NCBI RefSeq assembly: GCF_000397205.1 | Contig: NC_021237.1 | Coordinates: forward strand, 5,253,501 to 5,317,500 | Reading direction: 5' to 3' | From: Pseudomonas protegens CHA0 | GTDB lineage: Bacteria > Pseudomonadota > Gammaproteobacteria > Pseudomonadales > Pseudomonadaceae | DNA length: 64,000 nt | Part shown: in pieces, positions 18,863-28,675 of the stretch | Layout of the letters: every line of letters starts with the position of its first letter | How positions within the stretch are numbered: the stretch's first letter is position 1 | Position numbers and translations under genes: made by a program | Notes under the pieces: model-generated | Seen by the model: the letters and a program-made list of their open reading frames with translations, nothing else | Databases searched by the model: none | What the model was told of the DNA's origin: nothing

Positions 18863-19717
18863 CTACCCCGCAGCGCGCGCCTGCAAGCTCAGGTGCGCTT
18901 GCTCCCCGGGCGCCAGGCGCAGGCTGTCGGTGCCGCCCACAGCCGCTTCGACACAGACGAACCGCGACACCTCGTTCCAGCTCACCCCCAGCAGCGGCCG
19001 GGTGCCGGGGTGCCAGACCACGGTGTCGGCATGGTCACCGGTATCGATGCACAATTCGCGCTGCCAGGCGTGATCCTTGAGCTGCAACTCACCCTCGTGC
19101 TGGAACACCCGCTGGCAACCGCCCTCGACCCGCAACTCGCCCTGCTGCTGGCAGACCTGACGGCTCAACTGGTCATAACCCTGGGCGCCATCGAGCCCAG
19201 ACAGCGCTATCTCGCCGACATCACCAATACGCCAGTAGGCGTGCAGAGCCTGGCTCAACTGGCAGGGTTCGGTGTCCTGGTGCTCGGTGCTCAGGCGCAG
19301 GTCCATGCTCTGGCCCAGGTGCGCATGCAGGTCGACCTTCCAGTCGCACAACTGCAATTGCCAGTGCAGGCGCACGCCCTCTTCATCACTGCTGCTGTCC
19401 AGCAGCTTCCAGTCCAGCAGCCGCGCCCAGCCATGGGAAGGCCAGGCATTTTCGCTGGGATGGCGCCCATACCAGGGCCAGCACACCGGCACTCCGCCAC
19501 GGATCGCCCCCACCTGCGGCCACTTCGCCGCACACCACAGCCAGGGCTTTTGTCCGGCCGGCTGGAAGTGCAGCAACTGGGCACCCTGACGACTGAACAC
19601 GGCCTGGCACAGCGGGTGATCGATCACCAGCACGTCACGCAGTTGATAACGCTCCCAGGCAAACACCGGGCGCTCGCGCAAGGATCTGAAAAAGCGTTGT
19701 AGCGGATGCTCATGCAT
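18863..19717 (-). CDS. Glucose-6-phosphate 1-epimerase-like mutarotase (YeaD family)
   Basis: This 284-residue beta-sandwich protein of the aldose-1-epimerase superfamily, D-hexose-6-phosphate mutarotase branch, would interconvert alpha and beta anomers of glucose-6-phosphate for Zwf. Recognisable segments are GGVPVCWPWYGRH (about 74-86), HGWAR (94-98) and ALHAYWRIGD (about 162-171), with the catalytic histidines in the latter two. It follows oprB, with a terminator between. In P. putida the same gene order is kept. Family assignment is firm; substrate is inferred. Confidence 0.87.
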   Translation of the reverse strand: MHEHPLQRFFRSLRERPVFAWERYQLRDVLVIDHPLCQAVFSRQGAQLLHFQPAGQKPWLWCAAKWPQVGAIRGGVPVCWPWYGRHPSENAWPSHGWARLLDWKLLDSSSDEEGVRLHWQLQLCDWKVDLHAHLGQSMDLRLSTEHQDTEPCQLSQALHAYWRIGDVGEIALSGLDGAQGYDQLSRQVCQQQGELRVEGGCQRVFQHEGELQLKDHAWQRELCIDTGDHADTVVWHPGTRPLLGVSWNEVSRFVCVEAAVGGTDSLRLAPGEQAHLSLQARAAG

Positions 19718-19776
19718 GGGCCGCAGTCCTGAAAATCAATGCTGTCTCGCTACTCATGAGGGGGGCGCCGGCCCGA

Positions 19777-19808
19777 CAAAAAAAAGCGGACGGCCCAGGC
19801 CATCCGCA
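19777..19808 (-). terminator. Rho-independent terminator after oprB
   Basis: On the minus strand GCGGATGGCC-TG-GGCCGTCCGC forms a near-perfect stem followed by eight T residues, about 40 nt beyond the oprB stop. It ends the gts-oprB transcript before the mutarotase gene. Confidence 0.88.
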
Positions 19809-19845
19809 AAATGCGCACAGAGAGAAGGAGCTTATCGCAACGGCC

Positions 19846-21195
19846 TTAGAACACCGACTGAATTTTCAGGCCGGCCACCAGCGCGTTGTCGACTTCATCC
19901 ACACCACCCGGGTGGGTGATGTATTGCAGGTTGGGGCGCACAGTCAGCCAGTTGGTGACATGGAAGCCGTAGTTGATCTCGTAGTTGTATTCGGTGTCGC
20001 GCAGCGGCATGTACAGCGGGTTGTCGTAGTTGCTGATGCCGTTGTCCTCGTTGATCAGCTGGGCGTTCTTGCGCACATCGTCGTTGACGTGGATCCGAGC
20101 AAAACCGATGCCGACGTCATCTTTGGGACGCGCATCGAACGGCCCCTTGTACACGAACATCAGCGACTGGTAGTTGTCGACGACGTTGGTGTCCTTGTCG
20201 TGGAAGGTGGCATTGGCGGCGATGTTCAGGCCCCGGGAAGCATCACCGTTGTGCGTGGTGAGTTGCTGCTGCCCGACGAACCAGTAGCCGTGCTTGCTGT
20301 TGTGCACGCGATAGGCATCGCCCGTGTTCGCGGCATCCTGACCATTGACGTCCTTGCGCACATCATTGGCATCGGCCGTGCTCTTGTAGTAACCGACGCG
20401 GTACTCGCCCGGCAGGCTGTTGAGCTTGGGCGACCAGACCAGTTCCACCGGCAACACGGTGCCCTTGGTGCCGCTGCCGCTGAGCTTGAAGCCGTTGCCG
20501 TGCTCCAGTTGCGACGGGTTCTGGTTGTAGGCGCCGATTTGCGCATACAGCTCGGGGGTGATGTTGTACTTGATGCGCAGCGCCGCCTGGCTGACCGGCC
20601 AGTTGTACCAGATGCCGGTGGCCCAGTTGCCCACCTGGGAGCCGCAAAACGCCAGGTTCTGGAAGTCGCAGGGGAAGGTGTTGAAGTCTTCGCCTTCGCC
20701 GAAGTAGCCGGCCTTGACGTCCAGCTTGCCGTCGAGGAACTGGTGCTGAACCCACAACTGGGTCAGGCGGACCATGTGCCCCCGGCCATAGACCTCCTGG
20801 GAGGAGCTCAAGGTGCCGGCACGCGGGTCGCCGATGCGGTCGTTGGAGATGTTCTGGCCGTTACGGTTGGTCAGCTGGATCTTGGCCTGGGTGTTGTCCC
20901 AGCCCAAAAGCTTCTGCAGGTCGAACGCCACGCCCAGGCCGAACTGGTCGCTGTAGCGCCCGGTCTTGTCGTCGTTGTAACCACCATGCAGGTTGGCGCC
21001 CATTTCACCGACGTAGTCGGCCTTGATGTCGATCCCCTGCTCGATCAGCTTGGTGCGCTCGCCGCCCCAGTCGCCGGTCATCCATTTCGAATCGGCGCTG
21101 AACGCCTCATCGGCCATGGCATTGCCGGACAGGACCAGGGCCGCCACCGCCGACAACTGGCAGAGCAATCGGGTGTTGCTGTGTTGCTTTTTCAT
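19846..21195 (-). CDS. oprB: OprB carbohydrate-selective outer-membrane porin
   Basis: This 449-residue porin admits glucose across the outer membrane. A Sec signal peptide spans about residues 1-28 (cleavage after NAMA), followed by the family start WMTGDWGGERTKLIEQGI. The rest alternates short amphipathic strands rich in Tyr, Asn and Gly, and ends with the outer-membrane sorting residue Phe (IQSVF). It is the last gene downstream of the glucose ABC transporter, with a hairpin in the intergenic gap that could set a different mRNA level. Confidence 0.94.
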   Translation of the reverse strand: MKKQHSNTRLLCQLSAVAALVLSGNAMADEAFSADSKWMTGDWGGERTKLIEQGIDIKADYVGEMGANLHGGYNDDKTGRYSDQFGLGVAFDLQKLLGWDNTQAKIQLTNRNGQNISNDRIGDPRAGTLSSSQEVYGRGHMVRLTQLWVQHQFLDGKLDVKAGYFGEGEDFNTFPCDFQNLAFCGSQVGNWATGIWYNWPVSQAALRIKYNITPELYAQIGAYNQNPSQLEHGNGFKLSGSGTKGTVLPVELVWSPKLNSLPGEYRVGYYKSTADANDVRKDVNGQDAANTGDAYRVHNSKHGYWFVGQQQLTTHNGDASRGLNIAANATFHDKDTNVVDNYQSLMFVYKGPFDARPKDDVGIGFARIHVNDDVRKNAQLINEDNGISNYDNPLYMPLRDTEYNYEINYGFHVTNWLTVRPNLQYITHPGGVDEVDNALVAGLKIQSVF

Positions 21196-21255
21196 CCCTA
21201 CATCCTCGTCTTTATTGTTATTAACGATTTATCCAACGCGGTTTACAGCAGTGGC

Positions 21256-21277
21256 GACGGATGACAGGCCATCCGTC
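21256..21277. promoter_or_regulatory. Intercistronic hairpin between gtsD and oprB
   Basis: GACGGATG/CATCCGTC makes an 8-bp stem with a 6-nt loop just after the gtsD stop. No T-run follows, so partial termination or mRNA-end protection is more likely than full termination. Confidence 0.55.
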
Positions 21278-21283
21278 ACGGAT

Positions 21284-22444
<1,161 letters not shown>

Positions 22445-22447
22445 GCC

Positions 22448-23293
22448 TTACCCCTTGACCGCGCCGGACGTCAGCCCGCGCAGGAAATACTTGCCGGCGA
22501 AGATGTAGACCAGCAGTGTCGGCAGCCCGGCGATCATCGCCGCTGCCATATCAACGTTGTATTCCTTGGCCCCGGTGCTGGTGTTGACCAGGTTGTTCAG
22601 GGCCACGGTGATCGGTTGCGCGTCGCCACTGGCGAACACCACGCCGAAGAGGAAATCGTTCCAGATCTGGGTGAACTGCCAGATCAGGCAGACCATGATG
22701 ATCGGCACCGACATCGGCAGCAGGATCTTGCCGAAGATGGTGAAGAACCCGGCACCGTCCAGGCGCGCAGCCTTGACCAGCGCATCCGGCACGCTCACGT
22801 AGTAGTTGCGAAAGAACAAAGTGGTGAAGGCCAGCCCGTAGACCACGTGCACCAGCACCAGGCCGGTGGTGGTGTTGGCCAGGCCGAACTTGCCCAGGGT
22901 GAACGAAGCCGGCAGCAGCACCGTCTGGAACGGCAGGAAGCAGCCGAACAGCAGCAGGCCGAAGAACAGCTGGGAGCCGCGAAAGCGCCACATCGACAGC
23001 ACGTAGCCGTTCATTGCACCGATGAAGGTAGAGATCAGCACCGCCGGCACGGTGATCTTCACCGAGTTCCAGAAGTAGCCACCGACAGTGTCCCAGGCCT
23101 TGATCCAGCCGATGCCGTCCACCACCTGTGGCCAGCTCAAAAGGTTGCCGGTGCGAATATCCTCCGGGGTCTTGAAGCTGGTGAGCAGCATCACCACCAG
23201 CGGTATCAGGTACACCGCCGCCGCCAGCAGCAGGGTGGCGTAGATGGCGATCCGGCTGAAGTTCAGGGTCGGTTTGCCAAGGGAGTCAGTCAT
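22448..23293 (-). CDS. gtsC: Glucose ABC transporter permease (MalG-type)
   Basis: This 281-residue inner-membrane permease has six helices and the ABC coupling motif EAA-loop variant DALVKAARLDGAGFFTIF (near residues 180-197). The start MTDSLGKP at 23293 overlaps the end of gtsB by 8 nt, so the pair is translationally coupled. It forms the channel with GtsB for periplasmic glucose delivered by GtsA. Other annotations call it gltG. Confidence 0.92.
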   Translation of the reverse strand: MTDSLGKPTLNFSRIAIYATLLLAAAVYLIPLVVMLLTSFKTPEDIRTGNLLSWPQVVDGIGWIKAWDTVGGYFWNSVKITVPAVLISTFIGAMNGYVLSMWRFRGSQLFFGLLLFGCFLPFQTVLLPASFTLGKFGLANTTTGLVLVHVVYGLAFTTLFFRNYYVSVPDALVKAARLDGAGFFTIFGKILLPMSVPIIMVCLIWQFTQIWNDFLFGVVFASGDAQPITVALNNLVNTSTGAKEYNVDMAAAMIAGLPTLLVYIFAGKYFLRGLTSGAVKG

Positions 23294-24194
23294 GGCGCTT
23301 GCCCCGCAGTTCGGAATACAGGTACGGCACAAGGATGGTCAGCACGGCGCCCAGCATCAGCATGGCGCTGGCCGAACCTATGCCCATCTGGCCGCGGCTG
23401 AAGGTGAAGGAATACATGAACATCGCCGGCAGGTCGGAGGAATAGCCCGGCCCGCCCGCGGTCATCGCCGCCACCAGGTCGAAGCTCTTGATGGCGATGT
23501 GGGCGAGGATCATGAAGGCACTGAAGAACACCGGCCGCAGGCTCGGCAGGACAATCTTCAGGTAGATGGTCGGCAGGCTCGCACCGTCCACCTGGGCGGC
23601 GCGGATGATCGACTGGTCGACACCCCGCAGGCCGGCGAGGAACATCGCCATGACAAAGCCCGAGGCCTGCCACACCGCGGCGATCACCAGGCAGTACACC
23701 ACCCGGTCCTGATCCACCAGCCAGTCCAGGCGAAAGCCTTCCCAGCCCCAGTCGCGAAGCATCTTGTCCAGGCCCAGGCCGGGGTTGAGCAACCACTTCC
23801 AGGCGGTACCGGTGACGATCATCGACAGCGCCATGGGGTACAGGTACACGGTGCGGATAAAGCCTTCCTTGCGGATGCGCTGGTCCAGCAGCACCGCGAG
23901 GAACACTCCCAGCACCAGGCTGATGGCGATGAACATGCCGCCGAAGACCGCGAGGTTCTTGCTCGCCACCCACCAGCGGTCGTTGTCCATCAAGCGCAGG
24001 TATTGCTGCAGGCCGACCCACTTGTAGCTCGGCATGAAGCTGGAATTGGTAAAGGACAGAATGAACGTCCAGATGATGTAGCCGTAGAAACCCACCAGCA
24101 CGATCACCATGCTCGGTGCCAGCACCAGCTTGGGTAGCCAGCGCTGCAATGCATCTAACGGTGAGGCTTTGCTGAAAACCGCCACAGAGCTCAT
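23286..24194 (-). CDS. gtsB: Glucose ABC transporter permease (MalF-type)
   Basis: This 302-residue permease has six predicted helices and an EAA-loop variant (SIIRAAQVDGASLPTIYLK near 210-228). I use MSSVAVFSK at 24194; codons upstream to 24230 are less likely, although no start has a strong ribosome site. It is preceded by a hairpin that separates it from gtsA. Also named gltF. Confidence 0.92.
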   Translation of the reverse strand: MSSVAVFSKASPLDALQRWLPKLVLAPSMVIVLVGFYGYIIWTFILSFTNSSFMPSYKWVGLQQYLRLMDNDRWWVASKNLAVFGGMFIAISLVLGVFLAVLLDQRIRKEGFIRTVYLYPMALSMIVTGTAWKWLLNPGLGLDKMLRDWGWEGFRLDWLVDQDRVVYCLVIAAVWQASGFVMAMFLAGLRGVDQSIIRAAQVDGASLPTIYLKIVLPSLRPVFFSAFMILAHIAIKSFDLVAAMTAGGPGYSSDLPAMFMYSFTFSRGQMGIGSASAMLMLGAVLTILVPYLYSELRGKRHD

Positions 24195-24282
24195 CGGAAT
24201 AACCCAGTCAGGAGTGAATCCGGGCTGCACACCGTCGCTGCATGGGCCGGGGCACAGGCAGGGCGGCGACAGTCACGGGTGA

Positions 24283-24302
24283 GCCGCCGGCGTACCGGCG
24301 GC
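24283..24302 (-). promoter_or_regulatory. Attenuator-type hairpin between gtsA and gtsB
   Basis: GCCGCCGG-CGTA-CCGGCGGC is a perfect 8-bp GC stem with a tetraloop, 12 nt after the gtsA stop and without a T-run. Such hairpins typically keep the binding-protein mRNA in excess over permease mRNA. Confidence 0.65.
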
Positions 24303-24314
24303 GGGGTTCAAGGA

Positions 24315-25607
24315 TTACTGCGCGGCCTTGACCGCCGAAGCCAGCTGCGCACTGGCCTTGGCCGGGTCCGCATCCTTGTCGTTCATGAAGTTGGTCACCA
24401 CGTCGAAGATCGCGCCCTGCACCGCCAGGGAAGTGGCCATGTTGTGCGCCATGCTCGGCTGCAGGCCGCCGGTCTTCTCGTCTGCCAGGAAGTCCTTGGC
24501 CGACGCCTGGGCGCAGGAGTCGAAGCCCTCGGCGCTCATGTCGTTGAGCATGTCGGTACGCACCGGGATCGAACCCTTGTTGATACTGAAGACTTTCTGG
24601 AAGTCCTTGCCCAGGGCGACCTTGGCCAGGTCCTGCTGGGCAGCGATATCGCCCTTGCGGTCGGCCTTGAGCTTGAACACCGCCAGGGAGTCGATGTTGT
24701 AGGTGAAGGCCTTGTCGGTACCCGGGAACGGTACGCACTGGTAGTCCTTGCCGGCGACCTTCTTGGCCGCGGTCCACTCGCTCTTGGCCCAGTCGCCCAT
24801 CATCTGCATGCCGGCCTTGCCGCCGATCACGTCGGCTGCGGCAATGTTCCAGTCACGCCCGGCACGGTTGGGGTCCATGTAGCCGGTGATTTTCTTCAGC
24901 TCGGTGAAGGCCTTGGCCATTTCCGGGCCGGAGAGGGTTTTCTGGTCCAGGTCCACCAGGGCTTTCTTGTAGCCCTCCGGGCCCATGACCGAGAGCACCA
25001 CGTCTTCGAACACGGTGCTGTCCTGCCACGGCTGGCCGCCGTGGGCCAGGGCGATGAAGCCGGCGGCCTTGAGCTTGTCGCCGGCGGCATAGAATTCTTC
25101 GAGGGTGGTCGGGGCCTTGTCGATCCCGGCTTTCTTGAACACGGCAGGGTTGATCCACAGCCAGTTGACCCGGTGGATGTTCACCGGCACCGCCACGTAG
25201 TCACCTTCGTACTTGACGGTATTGGCCACCTTGGGCGACAGCAGGCCGTCCCAGTTCTCGGCCTTGGCCACGTCCTTGAGGGTATCGGTGCTGAGCAGGC
25301 CGGTGCTGCCCCATTCCTGGATGTCCGGGCCCTTGATCTGCGCCACACCCGGCGGGTTGCCGGCCACGGCGCGGCTTTTGAGCACGGTCATGGCAGTGGA
25401 ACCGCCACCGCCGGCCACGGCGCCGTCCTTCCAGGTGAAACCGTCTTTTTCCACTTGGGCCTTGAGCACATCGACGGCAGCTTTTTCACCACCCGAAGTC
25501 CACCAGTGGACGACTTCCACGGAACCTTTGGAGTCGGCGGCGAGGGCACTCAGGGGAAACAGAGAGGCAAGGGAAATGACAGTGGCGAGGCGAGAAATCG
25601 CATTCAT
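24315..25607 (-). CDS. gtsA: Periplasmic glucose-binding protein of the ABC transporter
   Basis: This 430-residue solute-binding protein (SBP family 1, UgpB/MalE-like) captures glucose in the periplasm. Residues 1-23 are a signal peptide (cleavage after SALA), then the mature [16 protein letters not shown] start typical of sugar-binding family 1. AAAGG precedes the ATG. It is the first gene of gtsABCD-oprB. Its promoter carries an 18-bp palindrome shared with the upstream AGE-family gene. Also named gltB in other annotations. Confidence 0.94.
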   Translation of the reverse strand: MNAISRLATVISLASLFPLSALAADSKGSVEVVHWWTSGGEKAAVDVLKAQVEKDGFTWKDGAVAGGGGSTAMTVLKSRAVAGNPPGVAQIKGPDIQEWGSTGLLSTDTLKDVAKAENWDGLLSPKVANTVKYEGDYVAVPVNIHRVNWLWINPAVFKKAGIDKAPTTLEEFYAAGDKLKAAGFIALAHGGQPWQDSTVFEDVVLSVMGPEGYKKALVDLDQKTLSGPEMAKAFTELKKITGYMDPNRAGRDWNIAAADVIGGKAGMQMMGDWAKSEWTAAKKVAGKDYQCVPFPGTDKAFTYNIDSLAVFKLKADRKGDIAAQQDLAKVALGKDFQKVFSINKGSIPVRTDMLNDMSAEGFDSCAQASAKDFLADEKTGGLQPSMAHNMATSLAVQGAIFDVVTNFMNDKDADPAKASAQLASAVKAAQ

Positions 25608-25710
25608 TTGAAGTACCTTTCTTGTTGTTATGCATGCAAGTCTGGTGCTTGCGCTGCAAACGAGTCTAAACAGCCTAGTCGATCATTCGAGTAACGAAGC
25701 GATGGGGAAA

Positions 25711-25728
25711 TGTCACCACATGGTTACA
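25711..25728 (-). promoter_or_regulatory. 18-bp operator candidate upstream of gtsA
   Basis: TGTCACCACATGGTTACA, an imperfect palindrome overlapping the last codons of the AGE gene. Its twin is at 27065-27082. A -10-like TTAGAC (minus strand, 25664-25669) lies 41 bp downstream, placing the site near -62, typical for an activator. Regulator unknown. Confidence 0.55.
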
Positions 25729-26983
25729 CAAGGCCCGGAACAGACACCTGGGCCAATGCAGAAGCCATGCTCGGGGCCAACGGCAGGCGCGGGATCAGCA
25801 CCGCCTGCCAGGCGTGATAGAGGTCCGGCTTGCCGCCCCAGATCCGGGCTGACGGCTGGTTGTCCGGGCCCAGTTCGTGGTGCCAGCTACCGTGCCTGCG
25901 GTCGATGAAATGGGCCTCGCAGAATTCCCAGAAACAGCGGTACCAGGCCTCGTACTGGGCCTGGCCGGTGCGTTTGAGCAAGGCGCTGGCGGCGGCGCTG
26001 GCCTCGGCGTGGGTCCAGTGCAGGCGCTCGCGCACCACTGGCTGGTGGTCCCAGTCCAGGGTGTAGACCATGCCCGGGGCGCCATCGACGCTCCAGCCAT
26101 GGCGGCAGTTGCTTTCGAACAGCTTCTGCGCGTCCTGCACCAGCCAGCCGGGGGTCAGCATGCCGGCCTTCACCCGCGAAGCCTCCAGGTGCAGCAACAG
26201 CCGCGCCCATTCGAAGCCGTGTCCCGGGGTGGTGCCAAAGGGCCGGAAACCGTCGGCGGGAAAGGCCCGGTTGTAGTCACGAAGTGGTTGCCAGGCGAGG
26301 TCGAAATGCTCGATCACCATGAAGTCGTTGGCCGCCGCCTGAGTGTGGATCACCCGCTCGACGATCCGCAGGGCGCGGGTCAGCCAGCGTGAGTCCTGGG
26401 TGACATCGGCCAGGGCCAGGAACGCCTCGGTGGCGTGCATGTTGCTGTTGGCACCGCGATAGGCTTCCGGCTGACTCCAGTCGCAGTTGAAAGACTCGCG
26501 CAGCGCACCCTCCTCCTCGCTCCAGAAATGCCGGTCGATGATGGCGATGGCCTCCTCCAGCAAACGCTCGGCGCCGGGACGTTGGGCCACCACCGCGGAG
26601 CTGGCCGCCAGAGCGACAAAGGCATGCAGGTAGGCGGCCTTGGTGCTGTTGCCGTCGGCCTGCCCGGCCACGGCGAACCAGCCGCCGTGCTCGGCATCAC
26701 GCAAGGGCCCGCCGAGGGCGGCGATGCCGTGGTCCACCAGAGCGGCATAACCCGGCAGGCCCTGGATATGGGCCATGGCGAAGCTGTGGGTCATGCGCGC
26801 GGTGTTCATGGTTTCGGCCTGGGCGCCGCTGGGCAGGCGGCCCTGTTCATCGAGGTTGCCAAAGCCCGCAGGAAGCCGTGAGGCCTTGGCAAAATCCAGC
26901 AGGCGCAGGCCTTCGGCGGCGAGCCAGGCCTGATGTGCAGGGGCATTCAGCCAACTGCTGAATGGCAGGGAGAGAGCGTCCAT
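25724..26983 (-). CDS. AGE-family sugar epimerase/isomerase (possible D-mannose isomerase)
   Basis: This 419-residue (alpha/alpha)6-barrel protein belongs to the N-acylglucosamine 2-epimerase family. Expected catalytic histidines are in MHATEAFLAL (near 182), PGHGFEWARLLLH (near 256) and GSWHHEL (near 378). The family covers renin-binding proteins, cellobiose epimerases and mannose isomerases. Beside a glucose transporter, a mannose/fructose isomerase is the most likely activity, but this is inference. It ends 116 bp upstream of gtsA and shares its promoter architecture. Confidence 0.85.
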   Translation of the reverse strand: MDALSLPFSSWLNAPAHQAWLAAEGLRLLDFAKASRLPAGFGNLDEQGRLPSGAQAETMNTARMTHSFAMAHIQGLPGYAALVDHGIAALGGPLRDAEHGGWFAVAGQADGNSTKAAYLHAFVALAASSAVVAQRPGAERLLEEAIAIIDRHFWSEEEGALRESFNCDWSQPEAYRGANSNMHATEAFLALADVTQDSRWLTRALRIVERVIHTQAAANDFMVIEHFDLAWQPLRDYNRAFPADGFRPFGTTPGHGFEWARLLLHLEASRVKAGMLTPGWLVQDAQKLFESNCRHGWSVDGAPGMVYTLDWDHQPVVRERLHWTHAEASAAASALLKRTGQAQYEAWYRCFWEFCEAHFIDRRHGSWHHELGPDNQPSARIWGGKPDLYHAWQAVLIPRLPLAPSMASALAQVSVPGLV

Positions 26984-27010
26984 GGGTGACCTGTTGTTGT
27001 TTTTATCGAA

Positions 27011-27030
27011 GGCTTGAGTCTAATCAAGCC
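27011..27030. promoter_or_regulatory. Inverted repeat over the AGE promoter -10 region
   Basis: GGCTTGAGTCTAATCAAGCC: 7-bp arms GGCTTGA/TCAAGCC around the putative -10 (minus strand TTAGAC). It could be an operator or an mRNA 5' hairpin; it is not found upstream of gtsA. Confidence 0.4.
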
Positions 27031-27064
27031 GCCTGCGACCGCAGGTAACAAAGGACCAGCGCAA

Positions 27065-27082
27065 TGTCACCAAACCGTGACA
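27065..27082 (-). promoter_or_regulatory. 18-bp operator candidate upstream of the AGE-family gene
   Basis: TGTCACCAAACCGTGACA, embedded in a longer perfect repeat with 10-bp arms (27061-27086). It matches the gtsA-upstream site at 13 of 18 positions and lies 42 bp from an identical TTAGAC -10-like element (27018-27023). Confidence 0.6.
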
Positions 27083-27095
27083 TTGCACTCCCCCA

Positions 27096-27173
27096 TAGGA
27101 GCCGGCTTGCCGGCGAAGAGGCCCTTGAGCCCTGTGGTGCCCTTGAGGACGCCTTCGCTGGCAAGCCAGCTCC
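27096..27173. repeat. Paired REP elements (REPIN-like)
   Basis: TAGGAGCCGGCTTGCCGGCG and, 36 nt away and inverted, CGCTGGCAAGCCAGCTCC. This head-to-head pair fills the gap between the AGE promoter and the end of the sensor kinase gene. Confidence 0.85.
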
Positions 27174-27205
27174 GACACAAGCCAGCGCTTACAACGGCAG
27201 GCAGG

Positions 27206-28675
27206 TCAGTCGAAGGTCCGGGGCAGGTAAAGGGTTACGCGCAGGCCGCCTTCGCGCAGGTTCTGCAGGCTGACTTCGCCGCCATGGCTGTGGGCGATGT
27301 TGCGGGCAATCCCCAGGCCCAGGCCGTAGCCCTGCTGCTGGCCAGCAAGACGGAAGTGCGGCTCGAAGACTTGCTCCAGGCGCTGCTCCGGTACGCCGGG
27401 GCCTTCGTCGTCGACATGCAGGACAAAGCCGCTGTCGTCGTCTTCGATGTGCAGGTGAGCGTTCTGTCCGTACTTCAGGGCATTGTCGATCAGGTTGCCC
27501 ATGCAGCGCTTGAGCGCCAGGGGCTTGCCCGGGTAGCTGGCCAGGGCCCGGCCCTGTTGGGTCACGCGGCCATTGCCGTTGGGTGCCAGATAAGGCTCTA
27601 CCAGGCAGTCGAGTACCTGATTGAGGTCCACCGGCTCGATGTTCTCGTGGATGTCGGTGTCCTTGACGCACTGCAGCGCGCCCTTGACCAGCAACTCCAG
27701 TTCATCCAGGTCGCGCCCGAACTTGGCCTGCAGTTGCTCGTCCTCCAGCAATTCCACCCGCAGGCGCAAGCGGGTGATGGGGGTGCGCAGGTCATGGGAG
27801 ATGGCGCTGAACAGCTGGCTGCGCTCGGTCAGGTAGCGGCTGATGCGCTCGCGCATGCTGTTGAAGGCCCGGCCCACCTCCACCACTTCACTGCCGCCGC
27901 CCTCCGCTACCGGCTCGACGTCGGCCCCCAGGGACATGTCCCGCGCCGCCCGGGCCAGGCGCTTGAGGGGCCGGCTCTGCCAATGCACCAACAGGCCGAT
28001 GAACAACAGCAGAAAACCGCTGGTGAGCAGGATGAACCACACCTGCTGTGCCGGCAGGCCCTGTTCTTCCAGGCTGGTATAGGGCTCGGGCAACAGCGAG
28101 GCGATGTACAGCCACTCTCCCGGCGCCATCTGGATCTGGGTCACCAGCACCGGCGGGTTTACCGGTTCCAGGGTCAGGGCGTAATGGGCCCAGGAGCGCG
28201 GCAATTCGTCGAGCTTGAGGCCGCCATTGAAGATCCGCAGGTCATCGGGGCTGACGAAGGTCACGGAGATATCCGCGTCATTGCCCAGGGACTGGCGCAA
28301 CACCTGCTCCACGGCTTGCAACACCGCTTCTTTGCGCGGGGTGGCGGGCAGCACCTGCATGCCCAGGGGCTTGTCGTTCAGGGTCACGACAAACCGCGTA
28401 CCGCCCATGCTGCGCAACTGGTCCAGCACCAGGGGCCGGTACGCCACCGGCAACGAACGCAGGTAACTGACGCTGGCGGTCATCGAGTGGGCCAGGCTGC
28501 GGGCGCTGGTCACCAGCCCTTCGAGCTGGGTGGCGCGCAGCTGGGAAACCCAGATCACGCTGGACAGCGCCTGGGCGAACAGCACCGCCAGCAGGGTCAA
28601 AAGCAGCATCCGCCCCAGCAGGGAACGGGGCACCGGCAGGCGCCGCAGCACTTTGCGCAATGCCTCAGTGGCCAT
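27206..28675 (-). CDS. gtrS: Sensor histidine kinase of the glucose/2-ketogluconate response (GtrS/GltS)
   Basis: This 489-residue transmembrane kinase has TM1 (about 18-40), a periplasmic sensor domain (about 41-180), TM2 (about 205-225), HAMP, the phosphoacceptor His in SAISHDLRTP, and the ATPase boxes NLIDNALKYG, DDEGPGVP and GYGLGLGIARN. Its start is ambiguous: ATG at 28675 overlaps the gltR stop by 11 nt; ATGs at 28690 and 28711 are in frame. Adjacent to gltR in the glucose block, it matches the GtrS-GltR system, which responds to 2-ketogluconate in P. aeruginosa. Confidence 0.9.
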   Translation of the reverse strand: MATEALRKVLRRLPVPRSLLGRMLLLTLLAVLFAQALSSVIWVSQLRATQLEGLVTSARSLAHSMTASVSYLRSLPVAYRPLVLDQLRSMGGTRFVVTLNDKPLGMQVLPATPRKEAVLQAVEQVLRQSLGNDADISVTFVSPDDLRIFNGGLKLDELPRSWAHYALTLEPVNPPVLVTQIQMAPGEWLYIASLLPEPYTSLEEQGLPAQQVWFILLTSGFLLLFIGLLVHWQSRPLKRLARAARDMSLGADVEPVAEGGGSEVVEVGRAFNSMRERISRYLTERSQLFSAISHDLRTPITRLRLRVELLEDEQLQAKFGRDLDELELLVKGALQCVKDTDIHENIEPVDLNQVLDCLVEPYLAPNGNGRVTQQGRALASYPGKPLALKRCMGNLIDNALKYGQNAHLHIEDDDSGFVLHVDDEGPGVPEQRLEQVFEPHFRLAGQQQGYGLGLGIARNIAHSHGGEVSLQNLREGGLRVTLYLPRTFD

